From: Deltaproteobacteria bacterium
Lineage (GTDB): Bacteria > Desulfobacterota > Dissulfuribacteria > Dissulfuribacterales > UBA3076
Assembly (NCBI GenBank): GCA_013138705.1
Contig: WTCF01000073.1
Coordinates: 1 to 10,971, forward strand
Direction: 5' to 3'
DNA length: 10,971 nt
The translations under genes were made by a program, and so were the position numbers. Below are positions 1 to 7,614 of this stretch, piece by piece. The notes below the pieces were generated by a model. The model did not search any database. It had not been told where the DNA came from and saw nothing but the letters and a program-made list of their open reading frames with translations. Every line of letters begins with the position of its first letter. Position 1 is the first letter of the stretch.

Positions 1-1
1 T

Positions 2-133
2 TACAGACAGGCCCAGAAAGTAAATCTTATGGTGACCAAGGCCAACATGTCACGCAGGAAACCAATCAACCTGGAAAAGGATCAGATCTATTACCGGAAG
101 GTGGTAGAGCGTACTACAGTCAGAAAAAAGTAG
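2..133 (+). CDS. 3' end of an unrecognised, lysine/arginine-rich protein (partial)
   Basis: The window opens inside this reading frame, which runs 43 codons to TAG at 131-133. The visible tail contains QKVNLMVTKANMSRRK and ends in TTVRKK, so it is basic and hydrophilic with no membrane segment. I do not recognise the family. The overlapping frame 1-159 is also open (stop TAA 157-159), and codon choice does not separate the two. I prefer this frame because its residue composition is more protein-like (alternating hydrophobic and charged residues). The upstream sequence would settle it. Nothing links it functionally to the ATPase gene that starts about 275 bases downstream. Confidence 0.35.
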   Translation, partial: YRQAQKVNLMVTKANMSRRKPINLEKDQIYYRKVVERTTVRKK

Positions 134-228
134 AGGATCATCTATCAAAATGCTTCTAATCCGAGTCATATCTGATAAAATAAAGATTATGTGTTCAGTA
201 AAATTTGTTCATCCTGTACTTTGGCAGT

Positions 229-300
229 GAAATTAGAAATTAGAAATTGGGGGAAATACAAAGATGTAGGTGCGTTACCTAATTTCAAATTTCGAATTTC
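229..300. repeat. AT-rich imperfect inverted repeat, intergenic
   Basis: The left arm at 229-250 is built of the unit gaaatta repeated in tandem. The right arm at 278-300 reads, on the opposite strand, gaaattcgaaatttgaaatt. The arms pair over about 22 bases with a few mismatches around a spacer of about 27 bases. The left arm also has a 7-base direct periodicity (gaaatta, gaaatta, gaaattg). Similar 'gaaatt' elements occur between genes in many uncultured deltaproteobacterial genomes; that part is recollection, not a search. The 65-codon open frame across this element (191-388) looks like a by-product of the repeat. The rest of 134-408 holds no gene or clear promoter that I can see. Confidence 0.55.
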
Positions 301-408
301 CAGTTTCGACATCGGCATTCAATTCGATAATACACGCTTTTTCGAAAAAAGTGTAAACCGGCGAATGAAGGATGCCGAGATTTTGTAGAAATTGACTGGA
401 AAATAGTT

Positions 409-1914
409 ATGTTAACCCGCTTAAAGGTATCTGGCTTCAAAAACCTTGTGGATGTTGATGTCCTTTTTGGACCGTTTACCTGTGTGGCAGGCGCGAATGG
501 CGCCGGCAAGTCCAACCTGTTTGACGCCATCAGATTTCTAAGTGCTCTGACCGATGACACGCTGGTTAATGCCGCTCTGTCTGTTCGTGCTGAAAGGGCA
601 AGATCTGCTGATATATGCAGCCTCTTCCACTGTATTGGTGATAGATATGCCAAGGAAATGTCTTTTGAAGCAGAGATGATAATTCCAAGCGAGGGTATTG
701 ACGATCTGGGCCAGAAAACAGAAGCCGGCATTACTTTTCTGCGTTACGTTGTGGTTTTGGCCTATCGGGTGGATAAAAGCCTGCCTTCTTTTGGATCACT
801 TGAGCTAATTCGGGAAGATCTTGATTATATAAAGCTGAGCGAGGCATGGAAACATTTAAGGTTTCCCCACAAAGCAAGTATCTGGCGCAAGTCTGTAGTC
901 CGCGGAAAAAGGACTTCACCTCTTATTTCAACCGGATATCAAGGAAAAAACCGAATTATTAAATTAATTCAGGAAGGCGGGGGCAGAAAAACAAAGACTA
1001 TCCCGGCATTAAATCTCCCGCGTACTGTGCTCTCTACTGTAAACACCACTGAGAATCCAACAGCCCTTTTAGCACGCAGGGAAATGCAATCCTGGCAATT
1101 ATTACAATTGGAGCCTTCTTCAATACGTGAACCTGACAGATTTACAACACCTGCAGAATTAGGCCCTGATGGTTCTCACCTGGCTGCAACTCTATATTAT
1201 CTTGCACATTCCCAAAACTACACAAACCACACTTCTAAAGACGAGGCGGTTACCTGGTTTTATGACAAGGTCGCTGCCCGCTTATCTGAACTGATCGACG
1301 ATGTTTACAGCATCAGAATTGATCGGGATGAAAAGCGCAGGCTTCTGACTCTGGAATTAGTTGACCGTAATGGAACGGTTTATCCAGCGCATTTACTTTC
1401 CGACGGGACGTTGCGCTTTTTGGCACTGGCTGTCTTGGAGTCAGATCCAAAAACAAGCTGGCTTATCTGCCTGGAAGAGCCGGAAAACAGCATTTATCCC
1501 GAGCGGATTCCCTCGATTTTACAACTCCTTCAGGATATTGCTACTGACGTTAAAAGCCAAATAGGGCCAGGCAATCCATTACACCAGGTCATTGTAAATA
1601 CCCATTCCCCGGCAGTTGTAAATCTGGTCCCTGATGATAGTTTACTGGTTGCAGAATCGAAAGAACTGGTACAGGATGGCCGGGAATTGAAAGGGGCTTG
1701 CTTTAGCTGGTTGCCTGATACCTGGCGGCAAAAGGCCGCCCCTGATATAAATCCCATCACCAGAGATAAGCTAGTTGACTATTTCACCCCCCTAATGACT
1801 GAAGACCGTGATTCAACAAGCCAATCATTAAAATCAAAATATAAAAAACCCCGGCAGGTTGCTGACCAACCAGAAACGCAGCTACTGCTTCCTTCCTTCA
1901 GCGATGTAGAATGA
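409..1914 (+). CDS. AAA family ATPase (AAA_21 / OLD-like, SMC-type ABC ATPase), no nuclease domain
   Basis: The 501-residue protein has a split ABC/SMC-type ATPase head. The Walker A motif GANGAGKS is at residues 28-35. A degenerate signature motif, LLSDGTLRFLAL, is at 329-340. The Walker B strand WLICLEEPEN is at 351-360 with paired acidic residues E356 and E357. The switch histidine is in NTHSP at 397-401. The insert between the two halves (about 60-320) has no zinc hook and no long coiled coil. The last 40 residues are hydrophilic and probably disordered. No TOPRIM motif is visible, so it is not a full OLD nuclease. Such stand-alone ATPases often pair with a DUF4276/RloB-type partner in defence contexts, but none lies here. 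Instead its stop overlaps the cobU start by 4 bp (ATGA at 1911-1914). The upstream Shine-Dalgarno is weak (ggaaaa). The biological role is unknown. Confidence 0.85.
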   Translation: MLTRLKVSGFKNLVDVDVLFGPFTCVAGANGAGKSNLFDAIRFLSALTDDTLVNAALSVRAERARSADICSLFHCIGDRYAKEMSFEAEMIIPSEGIDDLGQKTEAGITFLRYVVVLAYRVDKSLPSFGSLELIREDLDYIKLSEAWKHLRFPHKASIWRKSVVRGKRTSPLISTGYQGKNRIIKLIQEGGGRKTKTIPALNLPRTVLSTVNTTENPTALLARREMQSWQLLQLEPSSIREPDRFTTPAELGPDGSHLAATLYYLAHSQNYTNHTSKDEAVTWFYDKVAARLSELIDDVYSIRIDRDEKRRLLTLELVDRNGTVYPAHLLSDGTLRFLALAVLESDPKTSWLICLEEPENSIYPERIPSILQLLQDIATDVKSQIGPGNPLHQVIVNTHSPAVVNLVPDDSLLVAESKELVQDGRELKGACFSWLPDTWRQKAAPDINPITRDKLVDYFTPLMTEDRDSTSQSLKSKYKKPRQVADQPETQLLLPSFSDVE

Positions 1915-2480
1915 GTGGGCGTGGTATCACAACGGCATTTAATACCCTGATCCTCGGGGGGGCACAGAGTGGCAAGAGTAAGTATGCCTTGAAGCTCGGT
2001 GAAGAGTATATAAAGGCGACGAATAAGGGCACGGCCAGAGGACTGTATGTGGCCACTGCCCAGCCCCTGGATCAAGAAATGGAAGAAAAGATTCAAAGAC
2101 ACAAATTGGAACGCGGACCCCAGTGGGAGACAGTGGAGGAACCGACAGAGGTCCCGAATATTATCCGCAAATCATCAGGATTATACCCTGTGATTCTTGT
2201 TGATTGTCTGACCCTTTGGATGTCAAATCTTATGGAGCACAAACCAAATTCTATTGAGCTATCAGCCCGGGATCTTTTTGATGCGCTCTTGGAAACAACT
2301 GGCCCTATAATTATGGTATCGAATGAAATTGGACTCGGCCTGGTACCGGGTGAAGCTGTGGGCAGAAAATACAGAGATCTTTCCGGGCGGCTCCATCAGA
2401 GACTTGCCGAAATCTGCGACAGGGTGATCCTTGTTGTGGCAGGACTGCCCTTGGAACTGAAAGGAAATAGTATTAAGTGA
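1911..2480 (+). CDS. cobU: Bifunctional adenosylcobinamide kinase / adenosylcobinamide-phosphate guanylyltransferase
   Basis: CobU (CobP) phosphorylates adenosylcobinamide and then transfers GMP, giving adenosyl-GDP-cobinamide for the nucleotide-loop steps of cobalamin synthesis in the cytosol. At 189 residues it has the usual length. The P-loop GGAQSGKS is at 16-23. The RHKxxRGPQW block at 63-72 carries H64, which matches the guanylylated histidine of the family. VDCLTLWMSNL at 97-107 and SNEIGLGLVPGEAVGRKYRD at 137-156 are family hallmarks. The ATG start is the only plausible one; it overlaps the ATPase stop as ATGA and has no good ribosome binding site, which fits translational coupling. 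The stop overlaps the cobT GTG start by 4 bp. All key residues that I can place are present. Confidence 0.96.
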   Translation: MSGRGITTAFNTLILGGAQSGKSKYALKLGEEYIKATNKGTARGLYVATAQPLDQEMEEKIQRHKLERGPQWETVEEPTEVPNIIRKSSGLYPVILVDCLTLWMSNLMEHKPNSIELSARDLFDALLETTGPIIMVSNEIGLGLVPGEAVGRKYRDLSGRLHQRLAEICDRVILVVAGLPLELKGNSIK

Positions 2481-3550
2481 AACAACGACTTGAGGAACTT
2501 CTGCGATCAATTGATCCGATTGACTACAGTCAAGAGCACAAAATTCAGTCTCACCTCGACAACCTGACCAAGCCCAAAGATAGCCTTGGCCGGTTGGAGG
2601 AGCTTGCAAAAAAATACATCCTGATTCACGGAAACCTGAGGCCGCCTCTTCCAAAAAAGACTGTTTTAGTATTTGCCGGAGACCACGGGGTAACTGAAGA
2701 GGGCGTGAGCGCCTTTCCCAAGAACGTTACCTTTCAGATGGTTCATAACTTCCTTTCAGGTGGCGCAGGGATAAATGTCCTTGCAAGACATGTGGGCGCC
2801 GAGGTCATGGTGGTGGACATAGGGGTGGATTGCGATTTCCCGGAACTGGCAGGATTAATTCGCTGCAAAGTGGCCCACGGGACCAGGAACATGGTCAGGG
2901 AACCTGCCTTGACCAGGGAAGAAGCCATTTCGGCAATTCTAAAAGGTGCGGAATTAGCAGAAAAAGCCATCTCAGAGGGGACTACTATTCTTGCCACAGG
3001 AGAAATGGGAATCGGCAACACGACCCCTGCCAGCGCCCTTACTGCCGTGTTTTGTGACAAGGCTGTGCGAGATGTAACCGGCAGGGGAACAGGGATCAGT
3101 AACGAGGCATTGTTGCACAAGACAGGAATTATCGAAAAGGCCCTTGAGAGGCACAGACCGGATCATCAGGATCCTATCGGGACGCTTGCTGCAGTGGGCG
3201 GTCTTGAAATCGCGGCCATATGCGGGGTCATTCTGGGTGGAGCCTCAAAAAAAACACCGGTGGTAACAGACGGCTTTATCTCTACTGCCGGTGCCCTTGT
3301 AGCCCATGGCCTTCAACCTCTGGTCAGAGACTATCTGTTTGCCTCTCACCAGTCAGTCGAGTGCGGTCACAGGGTCCAACTCGAACACCTTGGGCTGAAG
3401 CCTGTTCTGGATCTTGACCTCCGCCTTGGGGAAGGCACCGGCGCAGCCCTGGCAATGGGACTCATAGAGGCCGGTCTCAAGATATACCTTGAAATGGCCA
3501 CATTCGAGGGAGCACATGTCTCGTCCGGGCAAGCCGTATCGAATCTTTAA
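2477..3550 (+). CDS. cobT: Nicotinate-nucleotide--dimethylbenzimidazole phosphoribosyltransferase
   Basis: CobT transfers phosphoribose from nicotinate mononucleotide to a lower-ligand base such as 5,6-dimethylbenzimidazole, giving alpha-ribazole phosphate. The 357-residue length is typical. Family blocks appear in order: GDHGVTEEGVSAFP (68-81), GGAGINVLARH (95-105), TGEMGIGNTTPASAL (174-188), TGRGTGIS (201-208), TDGFISTAGAL (264-274), SHQSVECGHR (290-299) and LRLGEGTGA (315-323). E319 in the last block corresponds to the catalytic glutamate of the family. The start is GTG, taken because it overlaps the cobU stop as GTGA and the N-terminal helix is then complete. cobS, the next pathway enzyme and a frequent neighbour, is absent downstream. 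The lower ligand cannot be read from the sequence. Confidence 0.96.
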   Translation: MKQRLEELLRSIDPIDYSQEHKIQSHLDNLTKPKDSLGRLEELAKKYILIHGNLRPPLPKKTVLVFAGDHGVTEEGVSAFPKNVTFQMVHNFLSGGAGINVLARHVGAEVMVVDIGVDCDFPELAGLIRCKVAHGTRNMVREPALTREEAISAILKGAELAEKAISEGTTILATGEMGIGNTTPASALTAVFCDKAVRDVTGRGTGISNEALLHKTGIIEKALERHRPDHQDPIGTLAAVGGLEIAAICGVILGGASKKTPVVTDGFISTAGALVAHGLQPLVRDYLFASHQSVECGHRVQLEHLGLKPVLDLDLRLGEGTGAALAMGLIEAGLKIYLEMATFEGAHVSSGQAVSNL

Positions 3551-3592
3551 ACTCACCGGATTCATTTGTCTAAAAAAGGCGCTTTGCCTGTC

Positions 3593-3623
3593 TTGACAAT
3601 TTTGAATTCGCACGCATTATATA
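3593..3623 (+). promoter_or_regulatory. Possible promoter upstream of htpG
   Basis: A perfect TTGACA lies at 3593-3598, followed by the AT-rich run attatataac at 3616-3625. Spacing to the best sigma-70-like -10 candidates is 19 to 21 bases, longer than the optimal 17, so the match is imperfect. A heat-shock sigma-32 reading (CTTGA box plus a downstream CAT-containing box) is only partly satisfied. No CIRCE element is visible. It sits between cobT and a terminator-like hairpin, so htpG transcripts started here would carry that hairpin in the leader. Confidence 0.3.
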
Positions 3624-3645
3624 ACTCGAATACGCGGAATTTTTT

Positions 3646-3671
3646 AAAAGCGGCGATGGTCGCTTTTTTTT
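3646..3671 (+). terminator. Rho-independent terminator-like hairpin between cobT and htpG
   Basis: The stem aaaagcg (3646-3652) pairs with cgctttt (3661-3667) around an 8-base loop, and an uninterrupted T run follows from 3664 to 3671. Inside the loop, gcga can pair with tcgc as an alternative short stem. The T tract gives it the form of an intrinsic terminator on the plus strand. It can end the ATPase-cobU-cobT transcript, or act as an attenuator in an htpG leader if the TTGACA-like promoter upstream is used. Confidence 0.55.
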
Positions 3672-3724
3672 CGATGACAGACCTGTAAATTCGTTTTCCC
3701 TAAGAACCGGAGGTATCCAGATAA

Positions 3725-5647
3725 ATGACCGCCAGGACCGAAACCCATGAATTCAAAACCGAAGTCAAACAGTTGCTGAACCTGATCATCAACTCGCTAT
3801 ATTCAAACAAGGAGATTTTTCTGCGGGAACTGATCTCCAATGCCTCGGACGCCATCGACAAGTTGCGCTTCAAGGCCCAGACCGAGGAGGGGATTCTGGA
3901 AAATGACACGGAATTCAGCATCCGAATCGAACTGGACAGGATCAAAAATACGCTGACAGTTGCGGACAACGGAATTGGCATGACCTACGACGAGGTGCTG
4001 GAAAATATCGGCACCATCGCCAAAAGCGGCACAGGGGCCTTTCTCGAAGCCATGGCGCAGCTCAACAAGGACAACACCCTTACCCCGGAGCTGATCGGCC
4101 AGTTCGGCGTCGGCTTTTACAGCTCCTTTATCGTGGCCGAAAAGGTGACGCTGCTGACCCGTGCTGCAGGCGCGGACAAGGCGGTACGCTGGGAATCCCA
4201 AGAGGACGGGAAGTTTACCATCACCGAAGCTGAAAAAAACAGCCGCGGGACAATCATTACCCTGGAACTGAAAAAAAAGGAAGAAGGCGAACCGGACTTT
4301 ACAGACGAGTGGACCATCCGCAGTATCATCAAGCAGCATTCTGATTTCGTGGCCTATCCTATCCTCATGGACGTGGAGAAGGATGAACCGATTCCCGATG
4401 AAGAACAACTCAAGGACAAAGACGGCAAACCCATCGGGGAAACCACCCGCAAGGTTGTAAAAACCGAAACGCTCAACTCCATGAAGGCGATCTGGTCCAA
4501 AAACAAAAAGGACATCGACGACAAGGAATACGAGGAGTTCTACCGGCACATAAGCCACGACTGGCAGCCGCCGCTGGAAAAACTGCACATGAAGCTGGAG
4601 GGCACCACTGAATATTCAGCCCTGCTCTACATCCCTTCCCAGGCGCCGTTTGATCTTTTTTCCCAGGCATTCAAACACGGAATGCAGCTCTACTGCAAAC
4701 GCATTTTCATTATGGACGACTGCAAGGAGCTGATGCCGGAATACTTACGTTTCGTTAATGGGGTGGTGGACGCCCCGGACCTAAACCTCAACATCAGCCG
4801 GGAAATCCTGCAGCAGGATCGCCTGGTGCGCAACATCCGGCGCAACCTGGTCAAAAAGATCCTGGATCTGCTGAAGAACATGGACCCTGAGAAGTACGAA
4901 AAATTCTGGGAGGAGTTCGGCGCCGTCCTCAAGGTCGGGGTACACACGGATTTGGATAACAAAAACAAGATCGCCGACCTGCTACGCTACAAGACCACCA
5001 AATCCGACGGCAAGTGGCAGTCGCTTCAGGACTACGTTGCCGGTATGCGGCCGGACCAAAAAGAGATTTACTACATCACCGGCGAGAACCTGTCGGCGCT
5101 GATCCACAGCCCTCTGCTTGAGCAGCTCAAATCAAAGGACTATGAGGTCCTGCTGATGACCGACCCGGTTGACGAATGGGTGACACAGACCCTGACCGAA
5201 TACGACGGCAAGCCGCTCAAGAGTGCGGAAAAGGGCGATCTGGACCTGGAAAAGGTGGACGAGGATAAAAAAGGCCGGTACGAAACCCTGTTCAAGCATA
5301 TCCAGGCGCAGATGCAAGACACCATCAAAGAGGTGCGCCCGTCTACGCGCCTCACCGATTCAGTGGCCTGCCTGTCCGGCGACACCTATGACATGAGCGG
5401 TTACATGGAGAAAATTCTCAAGTCCGCCGGTCAGAAGATACCGGAGAGCAAGCGCGTGTTGGAGCTCAATATGGCCCATCCGGTGATGGAAAAGATCCAC
5501 GCCATGTTCGAAAAGGACAAAAACGACGCGCGGCTCAACGACCACATCCACCTGCTGCTGGATCTTGCGGTCATCGGCGAGGGCGGTAAGGTGGATGATC
5601 CCTCCAGGTTCTCCAAACTTGTCGGAAATCTGATGGCCGCGGCCTGA
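3725..5647 (+). CDS. htpG: Molecular chaperone HtpG (bacterial Hsp90)
   Basis: This is a full-length Hsp90 of 640 residues: an ATP-dependent homodimeric cytosolic chaperone for stress-labile client proteins. The N-terminal GHKL domain has [17 protein letters not shown] (33-49), with E35 and N39 matching the catalytic glutamate and ATP-binding asparagine. It also has DNGIGM (81-86), IGTIAKSGT (95-103) for the lid, and [17 protein letters not shown] (125-141). The middle domain has [11 protein letters not shown] (302-312) and [18 protein letters not shown] (353-370), in which R359 is the ATP-contacting arginine. The C-terminal dimerisation region extends to the end. The start is supported by GGAGG at 3709-3713, 11 bases before ATG, and by the conserved [13 protein letters not shown] opening at 6-18. 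The acidic linker is short, as expected for bacteria. It is probably monocistronic, and the next gene is convergent. Confidence 0.97.
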   Translation: MTARTETHEFKTEVKQLLNLIINSLYSNKEIFLRELISNASDAIDKLRFKAQTEEGILENDTEFSIRIELDRIKNTLTVADNGIGMTYDEVLENIGTIAKSGTGAFLEAMAQLNKDNTLTPELIGQFGVGFYSSFIVAEKVTLLTRAAGADKAVRWESQEDGKFTITEAEKNSRGTIITLELKKKEEGEPDFTDEWTIRSIIKQHSDFVAYPILMDVEKDEPIPDEEQLKDKDGKPIGETTRKVVKTETLNSMKAIWSKNKKDIDDKEYEEFYRHISHDWQPPLEKLHMKLEGTTEYSALLYIPSQAPFDLFSQAFKHGMQLYCKRIFIMDDCKELMPEYLRFVNGVVDAPDLNLNISREILQQDRLVRNIRRNLVKKILDLLKNMDPEKYEKFWEEFGAVLKVGVHTDLDNKNKIADLLRYKTTKSDGKWQSLQDYVAGMRPDQKEIYYITGENLSALIHSPLLEQLKSKDYEVLLMTDPVDEWVTQTLTEYDGKPLKSAEKGDLDLEKVDEDKKGRYETLFKHIQAQMQDTIKEVRPSTRLTDSVACLSGDTYDMSGYMEKILKSAGQKIPESKRVLELNMAHPVMEKIHAMFEKDKNDARLNDHIHLLLDLAVIGEGGKVDDPSRFSKLVGNLMAAA

Positions 5648-5738
5648 TCCCTTAAAAGCCGGAATGGAAGAAGCCGTACTGTTTCTCATAGCCTCTTGTC
5701 ATAGTTCAACCTGAACTCTTCAATAGCTGCCTGTTCAG

Positions 5739-6968
5739 TTAATTCAAACCGAGTTCTCGACAGAGGACCTTGGTGACAAAACGATCACCGGAGACCTCAC
5801 CCGCAACGAGTTTGCGGACGCGCTCAAGAATTTCAGGCTTGAATCCCATATTCTCGGCGGCTTTCATGGTGTGGTTGTAGGCCGCCCACACATCCATGCC
5901 GGTGATGTCGTATCCGTAACCCCCAACCAGCCACCTGAGCGCTGCGATCCCGGCTTCAACGGCAAATCGCGGTTTTGTTATCTCCATATCCCGTGCAGCC
6001 CGGGTGAGGGTTCTCGGATCACAGGGCGTGCGATTGGCAAGTTCGATGGCCTCACTGTAAAGCCCCACAGACTTTGCCGCGGCAAACCACTTGCCTTCAT
6101 CGCCCGGAGTGCTGGCTACGAGATCACGCAGGATATTGCTCGCCTCCTTGTGCGGGTATTTCTTGGCGATGTCGCGAAACGTCGCCAAGTAGGTCGTTTT
6201 CTGATTGGCCTCGATGGCATAGCGATTGTAGGCCTCTTCGGCCATGCCGCTTGAAAGCAGGATTTCTTCGCAAGCGCGGGCGATAGCAATAGGGCTATCA
6301 TTAAGACCACGGGAATTTTCGCCATAGCGAATAGCTTCGGCCTTCTTGCCCATGGCAACCAGCGCTTTCACGCCCCACTCTTGATAGTCCCAGGATTTGT
6401 AAGGTGCGAACTCCAGCAACTCGATGATTTCATTATTCCGCCCCGCCTTGAGCAAAGCACTCAAGCAGGCTGTTGTGCCGTTGAAATAACCGCGAAGCTC
6501 CGGGTCTGGACCCCACGCCAACCGCACCGTATCGATAAACTCATCCGCCCAGTACGAGGCACGTTCTGGAGTGACGCACAGTTCTCCCCAATAGTCGGGA
6601 AGAAGCTCAATGTAGGGAATCTGGTCCTCTTGAATAGCGCCCCAAAGGCGCTCCAACCATTTGTCACGCAATTCATCATCAGCCGGCGCCTTGGCGATGA
6701 TCGGCACCAGCGCATTGATGGCGTTGTTAACCGCCGTACCAATGGCACCTGACGAGCTGTCCACTTGCTCAAGTGCCGGTGACAGTTTTTCCAACAATAA
6801 TACCGCACCATCGGCCCCCAGGATCGGATCCTTGCGGGCTGCCTTCTTGATTTCCGAAACCGCCTCTTTGACACGCTTTATGGCCGGCTGTGAACGCCAA
6901 CCAAAAGCGCTTCTTCTGAAGCGGGCACGAAAGGTCCATTTGTGGGAGGGATGAATTTTTGATTTCAT
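5739..6968 (-). CDS. Conserved uncharacterised helical-repeat protein, 409 aa
   Basis: The protein is almost entirely predicted helix, with repeated short helix pairs in the middle (for example ACLSALLKAGRNNEIIELL near 167-185 and SGMAEEAYNRYAIEANQ near 241-257), reminiscent of TPR/SEL-type scaffolds. The N-terminus is strongly basic and aromatic (SHKWTFRARFRRSAFGW, 8-24), followed by a helical block with DSSSGAIGTAVNNAI. I recall full-length proteins in other proteobacteria with the same opening (HKWTF-ARFRR-AFGW) and no assigned function; that is memory, not a search. It lacks a signal peptide, membrane segments and recognisable catalytic motifs. Its ATG overlaps the stop of the upstream four-helix-bundle remnant (ATGA at 6965-6968), and the ribosome binding site is weak. 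It is the longest intact gene in this minus-strand island. Confidence 0.8.
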   Translation of the reverse strand: MKSKIHPSHKWTFRARFRRSAFGWRSQPAIKRVKEAVSEIKKAARKDPILGADGAVLLLEKLSPALEQVDSSSGAIGTAVNNAINALVPIIAKAPADDELRDKWLERLWGAIQEDQIPYIELLPDYWGELCVTPERASYWADEFIDTVRLAWGPDPELRGYFNGTTACLSALLKAGRNNEIIELLEFAPYKSWDYQEWGVKALVAMGKKAEAIRYGENSRGLNDSPIAIARACEEILLSSGMAEEAYNRYAIEANQKTTYLATFRDIAKKYPHKEASNILRDLVASTPGDEGKWFAAAKSVGLYSEAIELANRTPCDPRTLTRAARDMEITKPRFAVEAGIAALRWLVGGYGYDITGMDVWAAYNHTMKAAENMGFKPEILERVRKLVAGEVSGDRFVTKVLCRELGLN

Positions 6969-7140
6969 TTTCCGCTTCGGTTGTCTTTTGCCTTTTTGGC
7001 ACAGGTGACGAGGATGGCGGTCAGTTCGTCAGCTTCGCTCATGAGGTCTTTGAATCGCTCGGACGGAAATATCCCGGCTTCAATGATCAATTCCAGCCAA
7101 TACACGGTCTCCTAAGTTCCTGTAATCCGCTTTCAATTTT
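6965..7140 (-). pseudogene. C-terminal remnant of a four-helix-bundle protein (23S rRNA IVS-protein type)
   Basis: On the minus strand, 7111-6965 reads ETVYWLELIIEAGIF, then SEADELTAILV and a short basic tail, stopping at TGA 6965-6967. This is the hallmark C-terminus of the small four-helix-bundle proteins related to 23S rRNA intervening-sequence products (ETxYWLELLxEAGI, then ELxAILxxSxKTAK). The preceding piece KIESGLQEL (7140-7114) fits the same family but lies one frame away, so a frameshift or small indel sits near 7112. A TAG at 7112-7114 closes the second frame upstream. The N-terminal ~60 residues of the family are missing, replaced by the DUF499-like start. The stop is coupled to the next gene as ATGA. 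Confidence 0.7.
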
Positions 7141-7266
7141 ACCCAGCGCGGTCCTGGCGATGACCTGTTCCAGGTGGATGGCAAACTCGTCCGGGTTAAA
7201 CGAGCGGCCTTCCCTCACTTCCTTCCGTGGTAACGCTACCTTATACCAGGGTTCCATCTTAATCAT
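7141..7266 (-). pseudogene. N-terminal stub of a DUF499-type ATPase
   Basis: ATG at 7264-7266 overlaps the DUF2283 stop (ATGA). The first ~42 codons include MEPWYKVALPRKEVREG and DEFAIHLEQVIA. This matches my recollection of the opening of DUF499 proteins (MxPWYKVAxPRxDVREGR...DEFAxHLxQV), which are large, roughly 1000-residue P-loop ATPases common in phage-defence clusters with DUF1156 methylases and helicases. The sequence then passes into four-helix-bundle-like residues near 7140, and the open frame ends at TGA 7087-7089. The P-loop and all later domains are absent, so no ATPase can be made. The match rests on about 35 residues. Confidence 0.65.
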
Positions 7267-7487
7267 TGCGCTTCCATCGCAGTTGAGTGTTCAATGGCCT
7301 CAAATTCTATTTTGCGGGTTTGCGTAATACGCTGAGAGGCCTCAAGGATCTCCAAAGAGACCAGGTTGCCTTCCTGGTCGTAGTCCAGAATTACCCCAGG
7401 TTTTTCTTCGTCGCTTTCAGTGACCTGAACATCTTCCATGAAGATCACACTTAGCGTATCGGTTCTTGGATCATAGGATACTTTCAT
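7263..7487 (-). CDS. DUF2283 family protein, probable antitoxin
   Basis: The 74-residue protein begins MKVSYDPRTDTLSVIF and continues GVILDYDQEGNLVSLEILEAS (31-51), the complete DUF2283 fold signature. DUF2283 proteins are usually encoded beside a small DUF4258-like or similar toxin and are treated as likely antitoxins; the biochemistry is poorly known. I chose ATG 7487 over the longer open frame from 7574 because GGAGGAAGG lies just upstream and homologues start at MKVxYD. The C-terminal ~20 residues beyond the domain are acidic and polar. The start overlaps the stop of a toxin-like tail (TGA 7484-7486), and the stop overlaps the DUF499 stub start, so a coupled operon once ran through here. 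This gene appears undamaged. Confidence 0.85.
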   Translation of the reverse strand: MKVSYDPRTDTLSVIFMEDVQVTESDEEKPGVILDYDQEGNLVSLEILEASQRITQTRKIEFEAIEHSTAMEAQ

Positions 7488-7614
7488 TGTTCCTTCCTCC
7501 AATACTTTTCTATTTTGCTTGTCCTGTATGCTGTCACAATTTCCGGCGGCCGCCTGATAACTGACGTTCTCCATTTCCCGAATAAAACGTCCTGAGCAAT
7601 AAAGATATCCGCAG
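7484..7614 (-). pseudogene. C-terminal remnant of a small toxin-like partner of DUF2283
   Basis: The minus frame ending at TGA 7484-7486 reads ADIFIAQDVLFGKW, then PPEIVTAYRTSKIEKYWRK. The IVTAYxTSKIxKYWR ending resembles the C-terminus of the small proteins encoded immediately upstream of DUF2283 genes (DUF4258-like, putative RNase-type toxins). The 4-base ATGA overlap with the intact DUF2283 gene supports this pairing. No start codon or N-terminal half remains. Upstream, the sequence merges near 7614 with the start of a helicase in another frame. Family assignment is tentative, because only about 40 residues survive. Confidence 0.45.

Noticed and set aside
191..388. 65-codon plus-strand frame before the ATPase
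   Set aside because: It is largely a translation of the AT-rich inverted repeat (residues such as LEIRNW and NFKFRISSF), with no ribosome binding site.
1..408. Cobalamin riboswitch upstream of the ATPase-cobU-cobT run
   Set aside because: I looked for a conserved B12-box-like core (gccactg) and a structured leader and saw neither; the region is an AT-rich repeat.
285..731. 148-codon minus-strand frame
   Set aside because: It overlaps the 5' part of the ATPase gene, including its Walker A region, on the opposite strand and shows no recognisable features.
3803..4588. 261-codon open frame on the minus strand inside htpG
   Set aside because: It is antisense to the most conserved part of a clear Hsp90 gene, has low-complexity phenylalanine/valine-rich content and has no ribosome binding site. 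It is a codon-bias shadow.
5704..5716. gttcaacctgaac hairpin between htpG and the convergent gene
   Set aside because: The stem is only 5 bp and there is no T run on either side, so I do not call it a terminator.
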